The position numbers were made by a program, and so were the translations under genes. From Amoebophrya sp. AT5.2 (lineage: Eukaryota; Sar; Dinophyceae; Syndiniales; Amoebophryaceae): a stretch of DNA of 12,328 bases. Under the pieces are notes generated by a model. The model was given only the letters and a program-made list of their open reading frames with translations, searched no databases and was not told the DNA's origin. The stretch covers positions 1 through 12,328 of the forward strand of contig RXOD01005839.1 in assembly GCA_005223375.1 (NCBI GenBank), written 5' to 3'. The first letter of the stretch is position 1, and each line of letters begins with the position of its first letter. Of this stretch, positions 1 through 7,411 are shown in pieces.

Positions 1-1878
1 CCTCTATGTGCACCTCTATTGCATTCTTACTATAGTTTGGGCACAGTCGTGCGTAGTGCCTGCAGCGAGACCGAAAATTCATCACGGCCGTTCGACGAAT
101 CAGCACTGTCACCGAAATGCAAGAGAGACCCGCAGCAACCTCCTGCGAACGCTCTCCTCGGACAGCGCGCTTCCATTCGCGATGGTGATGAATCGCGTGC
201 ACATGCAGACCACGCTTCTGGTCCTCCTGGTGGCTTCATAATTATTAAACGACTTAGTATAAACGGTACGCGTTGAGGACGGCGAACGACGTGGAGTATT
301 GAGTGGTTAAGCGAACAACTGATAGATACCTATGAACAAATGGGGAAGTCGAAAAGTTTTCAAAAATACGAGCTACGGTTGGACAGTTGGAAACCCTGTA
401 ACTACAAAAGAGAACAATTGGGCCCGCCAGTTCACCTCCTCGCGGCGATAGCGATACGTGTATCACTATCAGTATGTACGTACACGTTGGTTTACTTACT
501 GGTGGTCGTAGTGACACATGACTGCGCCGTTCTTCTCAAGAGAAACATCAGCTTCATTCGCCGCCAGGCTTCGACCCTCCGCTGTCGATCCTTTCGCTGT
601 TTTATCGGTCTGCTGTAAAAAATGGCAGTCTGTAGCTACAGGATCCCCGGCACCGGTTCCTATTCCATTCGGCGGGGTCACTCCGGTTGTGTATAACGAA
701 TGCTTTCACCAATTGCGAGTACGACGAGAACATGCGTACGGTGGTGGACTCCACATGTATGTGTAAAAGAAATCAGGGCGAGACTAGAGAGGGACACGGG
801 TCTGGCCCTCCTCCACGTAATCTCTCCCTGTGGTCCAGCTCGATGCTAATATACTTGTAGAGTCTGCTATCTAGGATGGCAGGAGTATCCACAGCCGTGC
901 AGACCGCGTTTCTCCTTGCAGTGCTGCATCTCGCTGCTTGTTGGATTGTCATCGTGCTATGCATCTAGCTCGAGCTCAACTGCGCGTCGTACTACTCTCC
1001 TTGTCGTTGGTTCTTGTTCCGTAGGATTAATGGTCTCCGACTAGTTTTTCTTTGTGTACTAGTATTAGTAACAAAGGTGTGACACTGCATTGCAAGTGTA
1101 GAGACTCTAATGAGATCATGATCAATCATGCTCGACGGCTTGGAGTGCATTGTGTACTGCCTAAGTATCTCCTTCAATTCATTGGGAAACATGCAGGAAA
1201 AGCGACAGTACAATGCGATTCGTACCGAAATTGCATGGAGCACATGACTCCGCATCCGCACCCAGTCCTCTTACAGGCGAAAAGCAGCAAGGCTTCGTAC
1301 TGTCCTACTGTACTCGTTGAGATGATGATGCCAATCGATCAACAAAACATCAACAACCGTGATTGTTGATATTCAAGGTCGCCGTAGTTAAGTAGTTTCC
1401 AATAGCGCACCGGCGCCCTGATATGGCTTGCTTTTGTTGTCGCTGATCAAGGGCCGTCTCGAGCTCGACGACGGCGTGCTCAATATAGACTCAGTCATCG
1501 ACCCGTCATGGTATCGAGCGTTTTGACGAACGGAAACGGACTTTCCGACAGTCCACTCCGAAATAAAAAAAAAATACTCTTGCTGTTGGCGAGACTCCCG
1601 GAAAGGTTGACTCCTGTTCGTTTCGTAGTCGTCGGCAGTCACTGTCTGTAAAAGTTCATCATGCGATTGCAATAGCGCCGAGAATCGGTGGCAACCAACT
1701 CTACGTATTCGAAACGATGTCGTGGAGGAGAATTGAATACAGATCAAGATACTTCCATGCCGCTAGTAGATCATGTACATCGCGGCCGCAACGGCCTTTA
1801 GTATCCGCTCTTCTGCGTCACGCTTTGCGACCTCCTTCAAGAGCAACCCCCAAATGCCACCGTGAAACTTCCCATCAA

Positions 1879-1930
1879 CTGGCGCTCTAAACCGGTACTC
1901 CTGTCAGCTGGTGCTCTTAACCGCAAGTAC
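1879..1930. repeat. Imperfect short direct repeat
   Basis: Two units, CTGGCGCTCTAAACCG at 1879 and CTGGTGCTCTTAACCG at 1908, match at 14 of 16 bases. Both are followed closely by GTAC. The period is 29 bp. Only two units are present, so this could be a small local duplication or chance. Confidence 0.35.
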
Positions 1931-1938
1931 ATGTACTT
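1925..1938. repeat. 14-bp perfect palindrome
   Basis: AAGTACATGTACTT reads identically on both strands. It overlaps the end of the second unit of the short direct repeat. It could be a dimeric protein-binding site, but no adjacent promoter or gene supports a role. Confidence 0.4.
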
Positions 1939-2441
1939 CAGCAAAGTTTACATAAAAGGAGATTTGTCATTGCAGTATTCTGATCATGAAACCCTCCTCG
2001 AAGACCACAATACCGTTTTCATTTTTCTAAAACACTATTTTTCCCGACCTTGGCTGTAAGGTGGGGCTGTCGCGCAGGAACGGTCAGGAGTTCGTGCTAA
2101 TGGTCGTGGTTCGTTTACACGTACGCTGTTCGTTTGAAAGAGACAGAAATGCGAAATCTGACTATATATGGCTCCCTTCCACTTGATAACGGTTAGAGTT
2201 GCGGAGGTGAAAAAAAGCATTTTAGATTACCCTTTACCATCTTTTTAAATTGACCCTGCTTGTTTGGGCATTGCCAAATAAAGGCTCTTCAAATATAGAC
2301 CTCTGCCTCACCTCGAATCCGCTCCTACCGCCTGCTTCACCAGTCCTCCATTCCATCATCGTACTCCCCTCCGCACCCCCGCAGCTGAAAGCAACCCATC
2401 CCCATCCCCGTGCTCAGAACAGCGAAAATGGTAAAAAAACA

Positions 2442-2708
2442 TCACTTCAAAAAACTGATTCGCCCCAGATATTTCACGCCAGCCATCCCCAAATACGTGA
2501 TTCGATAGTTAAGCTCGTCCACGGTGCCCGCCCCGCCCGGTGTTATGAGAAGCGCATCGCCGTTGAAACAGTACAGCGGCGGCGACAGTGCCCCCATGAC
2601 ATATACTTGCACTTTGCTTACAGGCCAACAAAAGTCAATCATTGAAAGCATCTTTTGCTTTTCCAAGACCAGCTTGTCTATAGCACGCTTGCGCTCCGAT
2701 AGTACCAT
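2442..2708 (-). pseudogene. LOG-like (PGGxGTxxE) fragment or small gene
   Basis: An 88-codon minus-strand frame with a true ATG at 2708, preceded at once by an in-frame TAA. Residues 57-62 are PGGAGT followed by V-D-E (63-65), so it fits the PGGxGTxxE signature of the LOG / TIGR00730 family (phosphoribohydrolases releasing cytokinin-type bases; older name lysine decarboxylase). Further agreement lies around it: D-A at 51-52, I at 55, E-L at 65-66, I-T at 70-71 and a Lys at 79, spaced nearly as in LOG proteins, and an S-E-R-K-R at 4-8 where the family carries its conserved Arg-Lys. A full LOG protein is about 180-220 residues, so most of the Rossmann fold including the N-terminal GGG-LMG region is missing. 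The gap between Arg-Lys and the PGG block is also too long, about 40 extra residues. It is therefore best read as an exon or a decayed fragment. The motif could also be chance; the duplicated copy to the right lacks it. Confidence 0.3.
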
Positions 2709-2735
2709 TTATTTTTAGTCTACGTGTGCGGCGCC
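2457..2735. repeat. Tandem duplication, left copy
   Basis: Left unit of a two-copy tandem duplication with a period of 243 bp, i.e. 81 codons. A 38-bp block at 2553-2590 is identical to 2796-2833. CACTTTGCTTACAG at 2610-2623 recurs at 2853-2866, TAGCACGCTTGCG at 2681 recurs at 2947, and TGTGCGGC near 2725 recurs near 2989. Between these blocks the copies have diverged strongly. On the minus strand this copy stays open through its full length. Confidence 0.75.
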
Positions 2736-2753
2736 AGTAAAAGCAATATGCGT

Positions 2754-2999
2754 GAGCCGCCCGAGATGCTTCAACCCGTCTGGGGCTATGTAAACCGCAT
2801 CGCCGTTGAAACAGTACAGCGGCGGCGACAGTGACCCCGTGATAAATACCTCCACTTTGCTTACAGATCAACTACACAAGTCATTCATATGGAAGCATCT
2901 TCTCATACATTACGAACGTACGAGAAGAACGACTCGATGGATTGTCTAGCACGCTTGCGTTCCGATGGCCAGGAGGCGCGAGCCTATGTGTGCGGCAGC
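2754..2999. repeat. Tandem duplication, right copy
   Basis: Right unit of the same duplication. The minus-strand frame equivalent to the left copy is open from about 2871 down to a TAA at 2715-2717 and shares the LSPPLYCFNGDA core. It is cut off from its own S-E-R-K-R segment by a net 23-nt insertion between 2867 and 2946 (80 nt here, 57 nt in the left copy), which shifts the frame. An eight-codon block at 2754-2777 matches 2457-2480 of the left copy but sits 54 nt closer to the core, an in-frame difference of 18 codons. This copy looks like a decayed paralogue of the left one. Confidence 0.7.
2898..2928 (-). repeat. Hairpin inside right duplicate copy
   Basis: Arms 2898-2908 (TCTTCTCATAC) and 2918-2928 (GTACGAGAAGA) flank a 9-nt loop. 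As minus-strand RNA the 11-bp stem is complete with one G-U wobble. As plus-strand RNA the same position is an A-C mismatch. The hairpin lies exactly where the right copy is 23 nt longer than the left one, so it came with, or generated, the insertion. No U-run follows it, so it is not an obvious terminator. Confidence 0.6.
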
Positions 3000-3011
3000 G
3001 GCGATGCTCAA

Positions 3012-3317
3012 AAATCTAAAATAGCGCGGGGAAGCGGAAAACCGTCCGGGGATCGGGAGATGAGGCATTGATTCGTGAAGAGGTGGACGAATCCCCCTTC
3101 AACGAGCTCCAGAGTGCAAGGCTGAATCAGATGTGTGGCGCGCGCAATCATTAGGAGGCCGAAATACCTACGGTGGTGACGCCCCGGCCCCGCATCTGTT
3201 CGAGGGGGGCTAGCGCTTCGAGTGGGCCCGCGCGTGAGGGCGGCCCTGGGTCCTCTTGCGCTGGCTACCGGGAAATGATTTGTGCCTGCAAAATTCCTAT
3301 TGGTCTATTTGTTTCAT
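3012..3317. other. Spacer downstream of gene D
   Basis: About 300 bp between the tandem duplication and the stop codon of gene D. I see no supported gene, RNA or repeat here. On the transcribed strand of D it would be 3' UTR, intron or intergenic sequence. The nearest minus-strand AATAAA that I see lies at about 2706-2713, some 600 nt beyond the D stop. Confidence 0.4.
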
Positions 3318-5306
3318 CTATCGACTTCGACGAGGAACGGGCCCACCTAAACATCGGTGCGCTCGTACAATGAGGAAGACGCGTCCAACTATAGAGTGAC
3401 TTTTTTTCGGCGGTAATTTGCCGTGCAGGCTACCTCCTTCCTCCGCCATCTGCGTGCCGTAGCGTCGTTCGAAGAACTCCACCGCCTTCTTGTAGCCGTC
3501 CCGGAAAAGACACACGACCGCAGGAGGGAAAGGCGAGAAGCCCAGACGTTCACAGGCCTTGTCGGACTTCTCGAAAAACTCTCCGATACCGTGCTCGTCG
3601 CCGGCGATCCGCTGTAGGTGGAGCACCATGGACATCATCGTCGGCCGCTCCCCTGCAGCGCTCGACCTCCCAGCATCCGCACCAGCCAGTGTCGGGGCTG
3701 CGCACCCGTAGCCGTGCGCGCGACTCGACGTGTCAACGAAAACACTCGCACTTCTCGATCCCGGCGTCGTGCACGAGTCCGCTGACGTCGCCGGGCTTCG
3801 CGTCGACGCAGACGAATCTGCGTTCAGGGTGAGAAGAGTCTGGCCCATCGTGGTCGTGGCCATCCCCATCTTCATCGATCCTACTGCGTTCTCCGTGCTG
3901 GAGCCAGCGGTTGTGTCGCTCATGCGGCTTCGTTCGCTGCAGGTGTCCTTCGACGCCGCATCGCTGGCGCCGTAGTCTACTTCATCAACTGTCGTGCTGC
4001 TCGTGTTGCGGCTCGCGCCGCAGCCCCCCTCCGAGTAGGCCACGTGGCCGTGGATTTCGTCGAAAATCTCGTCACATGATGAAGAATGGGATTGTGGTGG
4101 CATTCCTCCGCCATCCCGGAGATCGATTTTCGCCGGTACGAAGGCCGTGAAAAAACCCTGCAGAAACGAGAAGTCAAGAGCTGCGTCAGACGCAAGCTCG
4201 CAATCCAGGCGGGCAACCACGGTTTTGTTGGTCGTCGTGTTTCGTCCCTCGAAGAAGCGTTGGATGAGTGAGGCATCCTCAAACTGCCACTGATACTGGT
4301 CGGACCGGCGAAAGTGGCTTTTCACTTCCGCGATCGCGGTTGCCGAGACCGCTGCGCCGCTTAAAATTTTGTCATTATCTTCAACCGCGGTTGCAGCACT
4401 CTCACCTGGAGATGAGGGAGGAGAGGGAGGGGCCCACTCCGCTTGCAGTTGCTTGATGAAGGCGTTGAGGGCGCCCCCCTGCAATTCCGCGAGGACGTGC
4501 GGCTCCGGAACGTCCAGCCCGGCGCGCCACACCGTCTGCATGTCGGTGAAGTGGGGCAGCATGTGCACCTGTGCGCAGCGCTCGCGGCACCAGGCTCCGT
4601 ACCCGGATGTCAGCGAAAACGCCAGCGCCGAGGGCGGGGTCGGGCTCAGTGACACCACCTGCTTGCTGTGGAAGTTCCGCAGGACGATCGGGTTGGAGGC
4701 GACCAGCCGCTGGAACGCCTCGTGCTTGTCGACGACCAGCCGCCCCGGCGCGGACTGGTTCTTGCGGCATCGACGTAAGGAGCACGAGGCCGTCTTGCTA
4801 CTCTTCACCGGCCGGCGTCCGCGGTTGTCACCTCCCGGAGGATCTTTCTCGGCCGCGGCGCGCAGAACCGCTTCCGCGTCGAGGACCTCCACTTCATCTC
4901 GTCTCTGGGAAGTTTCGCCTTTTGAAGATTCTGTCACGACCGTTTCGCCTTCGCCCTCGGCCGCGTCTTCCCCGCTTGCCGCGCTGCTCCCCGGGCCTTC
5001 GACGTTCTTGTTCTTGTTCCCCGGCGGACGACACAACGCGGCCATGTCGTCATAGTCATCCTCTTCCTCTTCCCCGTTCGCCGGCGGCTGGAGGAACAAA
5101 AACGTCCGCTTGGAGGAGGCCTGGATTCCTAACGTGTTCGTCATATGGCCAAAGCTCTCCCGGAGAGGCAGCTCGCGCCACTCCGCCGCCCAGCGGCCCC
5201 CGCGCTGCAGCAGGGTCGCCTTCACGCGCGGCGTCGCGATCTCGTGGCTGCAAATATAGGTGACCACCCCACGCTCGCGAGTAATGCGATCGCACTGCCA
5301 GTTCAC
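3318..5306 (-). CDS. Hypothetical protein D (large exon)
   Basis: The open frame runs from 5375 to a stop at 3318 (685 codons), but no ATG lies near its left edge; the first in-frame ATG is at 5144 (codon 78). The likely exon start is 5306, after a pyrimidine tract ending in CCGAAG, or 5294 after a nearby CAG. Counting from 5375, residues 24-96 look globular (several W and C), 101-115 are strongly acidic, 186-206 form a basic, nuclear-signal-like patch, 213-313 and 352-420 are again globular, 424-578 are Ser/Thr-rich and probably disordered, and 580-650 form a helical C-terminus with FFEKSDKACERLGF and FFERRYG segments. No family is recognised and no signal peptide or membrane segment is seen. 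The last 35 codons (after 3434) look less coding-like, and a GGAG|GTAGCC donor at 3433 may end the exon earlier. That this is a real protein-coding exon is fairly sure; both ends are not. Confidence 0.7.
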   Translation of the reverse strand: MNWQCDRITRERGVVTYICSHEIATPRVKATLLQRGGRWAAEWRELPLRESFGHMTNTLGIQASSKRTFLFLQPPANGEEEEDDYDDMAALCRPPGNKNKNVEGPGSSAASGEDAAEGEGETVVTESSKGETSQRRDEVEVLDAEAVLRAAAEKDPPGGDNRGRRPVKSSKTASCSLRRCRKNQSAPGRLVVDKHEAFQRLVASNPIVLRNFHSKQVVSLSPTPPSALAFSLTSGYGAWCRERCAQVHMLPHFTDMQTVWRAGLDVPEPHVLAELQGGALNAFIKQLQAEWAPPSPPSSPGESAATAVEDNDKILSGAAVSATAIAEVKSHFRRSDQYQWQFEDASLIQRFFEGRNTTTNKTVVARLDCELASDAALDFSFLQGFFTAFVPAKIDLRDGGGMPPQSHSSSCDEIFDEIHGHVAYSEGGCGASRNTSSTTVDEVDYGASDAASKDTCSERSRMSDTTAGSSTENAVGSMKMGMATTTMGQTLLTLNADSSASTRSPATSADSCTTPGSRSASVFVDTSSRAHGYGCAAPTLAGADAGRSSAAGERPTMMSMVLHLQRIAGDEHGIGEFFEKSDKACERLGFSPFPPAVVCLFRDGYKKAVEFFERRYGTQMAEEGGSLHGKLPPKKSHSIVGRVFLIVRAHRCLGGPVPRRSR

Positions 5307-5330
5307 CTTCGGCGAGAGAAAAAACGAGCT
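5307..5330 (-). promoter_or_regulatory. Candidate 3' splice site before D
   Basis: On the minus strand a T-rich run (TCGTTTTTTCTCTCGCCGAAG) immediately precedes GTGAACTGG at 5306. The AAG is a complete codon of the D frame, so the acceptor would be phase 0. Coding-like amino-acid composition begins just after it, while the 23 codons before it are not convincing. Confidence 0.4.
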
Positions 5331-5375
5331 TGCGTGGTCATGGCCGCCGCCCGAGGAGTCGTTACAGGGGCGCAC

Positions 5376-5695
5376 AGTCCATTTTTAGCTTCCGAGATGA
5401 ATGATCATCGATCCGGCAGCGCACTACAAGTACCCTTCAGCTGCTGTGCCCCAGGACCACGCCGACGCCGACACACAATTATGCAACATATGGAAAAGAA
5501 TGTATGAGACGAAACACAAACTGGAGCAACACTGCGACAGTGGTTACCACCGCCGCATTCACTACTTCTGCTCCGTTTCTAGTAGGACGGTCACAGGCTG
5601 CATCCAGACAAACGGTGACACCGGAAACAAGAGTCGAGACGCACACGAGACCTGGCACCACCGAACTACAAAAAAGTTCTACGTGCCTCGGAAAA
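5376..5695. other. Spacer between C and D
   Basis: About 320 bp, less GC-rich than its flanks. Minus-strand ATGs here open only very short frames (for example ATGGACTGTGCGCCC near 5384, six codons to a stop). I found no phase-0 donor that would convincingly join an ATG exon to D. A small inverted repeat (GAACT/AGTTC, near 5662-5678) is the only structure noted. It may be an intron or a short intergenic spacer holding the 5' end of D. Confidence 0.4.
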
Positions 5696-6925
5696 TCATG
5701 GGCTCTGGGCTCTCTCCCTAATTTTTGGACGTGCGTTACAGAGCTGCATCGCGTGCACGATGAACTTGTGCCTCTCCAGGTGGTCCCTCCGCCCCAGCAA
5801 GTGCCAGAAGAACCTCGGCAGTGGGATCAGGGAGATTCTCCCCTTGTTGCTTTGTTGCTGGTCCGTGTCCGCTTCGCCTGCTGGTGCCGCCTGCGTGCCA
5901 CTGCTTCCTGTCTGGACACCTTGCGCCGACGATGCTCCGACACCGGGTTGTCGAACTTGATCTTGATCATCTTGTAGCTGTTTTACGGGGGGGGACGGCG
6001 CAGGCCCAAACGGCGGCGAGTCCTCTTGGCTCCAGGACGGGAGGTCGCTCTCCTTTGGCAATCCGGCGCACAGCCAGCGGCTGCTTCCGCCCCCGCGGTC
6101 CATAAACCAAGCCAGAAACACGTCCCCGATGCTCCGGGCGGACACGGGTTCGCCGATGGAGGTTTTCCCGTTCGGGTTCATGAGTTCCGCGGACAACAGG
6201 GGTTTTCCATTTCCACCTCCACCCCCCGCCGGTGCCTCTTGGAGGTAGTTTGCGATCCAGCCGCGCTGCTTTTGGGAGGCCGTCCGCCCGAACTTCCGCT
6301 CCACTCGCTTTAGATCGATTTCGTTCCCGCGGTGGATCGCGTGGGCCACGAATTCAACCGCGTCTCGGTCGCCCGTGAAGAGCCAGTTGCCGTCGATTGG
6401 GTACACCGTGGAGTCGGCCCCCACGGTCCCGAGCACGAGCGCTTCCGGCCCGCGCGAGGAGTTCTCGTTCCGTACGTCCCGTTCGCGCCGCCGGATCTGC
6501 TCGCCGACGGAGAGCCTCGTCTGCCCAGTCTCGCGCTCGTGCCGGACCAGCTTTTCCAGGGCCGCGCGCGTCGTGTACTTATACTCCGAGTTCTTGTTCG
6601 TACTGCCCTCCGCGTCTTCAACCGCGTCAGCGTTCTCGTCGTTGCCGGACGAAGAGTTGTCCACCCCGGCCCTCTGCGGTTCTTGTGCCGTCTTTAAACC
6701 GAACAGGGGCGCGAGCTGCCTGTCCAGCTCTTCCGACATTTCGAAGGCCACCTGGCGACGGAGGAAGTCCTTCTTCACCGTCGCCGGTCCCGGATTGTCG
6801 GCGCTGGGGACCACTTTGGCCCCCCCCGCCCCCGGCGCGGACCCCTTTTTCTTGTGCAACAACTCGTTCAGGACACTGAATACCTCTTCCACCTGCCGCC
6901 GGGCCGCGAACCGGTCAATCCCGAA
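5696..6925 (-). CDS. Hypothetical protein C (large exon)
   Basis: The frame opens after a TAA at about 6940 and has no ATG at its start (the edge codons are H-I-V-N-K). The exon most likely begins at 6925 (FGIDRF) after a T/C-run, TTTAAC and GAACAAG, which resemble pyrimidine tract, branch point and acceptor. Numbered with N-K as residues 2-3, it shows a helical N-terminus (7-30), a second charged helix (53-80), an acidic linker (91-113), the most ordered-looking part at about 120-235 (including TVYPIDGNWLFTGDRDAVEF), a Gly stretch, a further ordered patch at 245-300, and a Pro/Gln/Ser-rich tail with an 8-base C-run (5987-5994 on the plus strand is G8). The C-terminus has a short hydrophobic-basic piece, RFFWHLLGRR. 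No family is recognised. It stops at TGA 5696-5698. It may be the last exon of an A-B-C gene or a gene of its own. Confidence 0.7.
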   Translation of the reverse strand, partial: FGIDRFAARRQVEEVFSVLNELLHKKKGSAPGAGGAKVVPSADNPGPATVKKDFLRRQVAFEMSEELDRQLAPLFGLKTAQEPQRAGVDNSSSGNDENADAVEDAEGSTNKNSEYKYTTRAALEKLVRHERETGQTRLSVGEQIRRRERDVRNENSSRGPEALVLGTVGADSTVYPIDGNWLFTGDRDAVEFVAHAIHRGNEIDLKRVERKFGRTASQKQRGWIANYLQEAPAGGGGGNGKPLLSAELMNPNGKTSIGEPVSARSIGDVFLAWFMDRGGGSSRWLCAGLPKESDLPSWSQEDSPPFGPAPSPPVKQLQDDQDQVRQPGVGASSAQGVQTGSSGTQAAPAGEADTDQQQSNKGRISLIPLPRFFWHLLGRRDHLERHKFIVHAMQLCNARPKIRERAQSP

Positions 6926-7411
6926 CTTGTTCACAATGTGTTAAAGGGGGAAAAAAACCACTCCCAATCTTCTCGTTCCCGATCTCGAGCAGGGTGCTGT
7001 AGTCTCCGTGACGAAGTATACGGAACGGAATACAAGTACTTAAAATACGAGACCTGAATCCTGATCGATCAAAACTCAGCACGCGCAGCGCGGGGACTGC
7101 TTGAAGCTGCAACCCCCGAAGTGAGGCCAGCCGCCGTTGCTTTATTCCTGCAGTTTCGTCCTACGAGATGCAACACACCCCGACCAATACGAGTATGAAT
7201 ACAACTGCAATTATACAAGTGATATTTATACGAGTCAAATACGAGTAGACCGCAGCTGACCCCCATCGGACAACCTAATCCCTACAACACCATCTATCGG
7301 CGACCAGCTAAATAAGGCCACCAACTCCCTCGGACATGTTTCGAGAAATGGGCTGCCTCTCTGTCTCTCCTCTCCTTAAGTGTGCATGTGCTGCTCGCGG
7401 ATGTTGTATAC
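6926..7411 (-). other. Candidate intron between B and C
   Basis: If B and C are one gene, a donor GGC|GTATAC at 7411-7406 and an acceptor AACAAG| at 6926 delimit a 486-nt intron joining the two frames in phase 0. On the minus strand the 3' end carries TTTTTTTCCCCC, then TTTAACAC, then GTGAACAAG. The alternative is that B ends at its own TAA (7376) and this stretch is intergenic; a minus-strand AATAAA at 7146-7141 would then be a possible polyadenylation signal for B. The segment is AT-richer than its neighbours and contains the ATAC(G/A)AG motif cluster. Confidence 0.3.
7030..7246. repeat. Cluster of ATAC(G/A)AGT octamers
   Basis: Six near-identical octamers lie in one orientation: 7030 ATACAAGT, 7045 ATACGAGA, 7187 ATACGAGT, 7213 ATACAAGT, 7228 ATACGAGT and 7239 ATACGAGT. 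Read on the transcribed strand they are ACTCGTAT/ACTTGTAT. Spacing is irregular (15, 142, 26, 15 and 11 bp). They fall in the non-coding stretch between B and C. Confidence 0.5.

Larger units (their letters stand above)
1..2441. other. Region with no supported gene
   Basis: About 2.4 kb of mixed composition, clearly less GC-rich than the coding block to the right. Open frames on both strands are short (none above about 130 codons), overlap one another, mostly lack an ATG at their left edge and show no recognisable domain. I looked for tRNA-like cloverleaf sequence, rRNA, a dinoflagellate-type spliced leader and CRISPR-like arrays and saw none. What it does hold: a 14-bp perfect palindrome at 1925-1938, an imperfect 29-bp-period direct repeat at 1879-1930, several 10-bp palindromes (475-484, 967-976, 1114-1123, 1459-1468), an A-run near 1565, and an AATAAA on the plus strand near 2276. 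It may be intergenic, or introns and UTR of a gene extending out of the window. Confidence 0.5.

Noticed and set aside
1052..1369. Plus frame with a BRCT-like RRLGVHCVLPKYL string
   Set aside because: The resemblance is limited to about a dozen residues, there is no ATG at the start and no second BRCT motif. Too weak to call.
2250..2645. Plus-strand frame of 131 codons over the left duplicate copy
   Set aside because: It has no ATG at its start, and the equivalent frame in the right copy hits TGA within the conserved block. Third-position changes are not favoured in this frame, so the minus strand is the better coding candidate.
4369..5263. Two plus-strand frames of about 230 codons opposite D
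   Set aside because: They lie antisense to D, overlap each other in different frames, and are Arg/Ser/Pro-rich as expected for the reverse of GC-rich coding sequence. They are shadows.
5306..5384. A 59-nt mini-intron joining ATGGACTGTGCGCCCCT to D
   Set aside because: The donor GTAACG would be phase 2 while both candidate D acceptors are phase 0; joining gives an immediate stop or the wrong frame.
6375..6944. Plus-strand frame of 189 codons opposite C
   Set aside because: Fully antisense to C with Ser/Pro/Arg-rich composition and no structure; a shadow.
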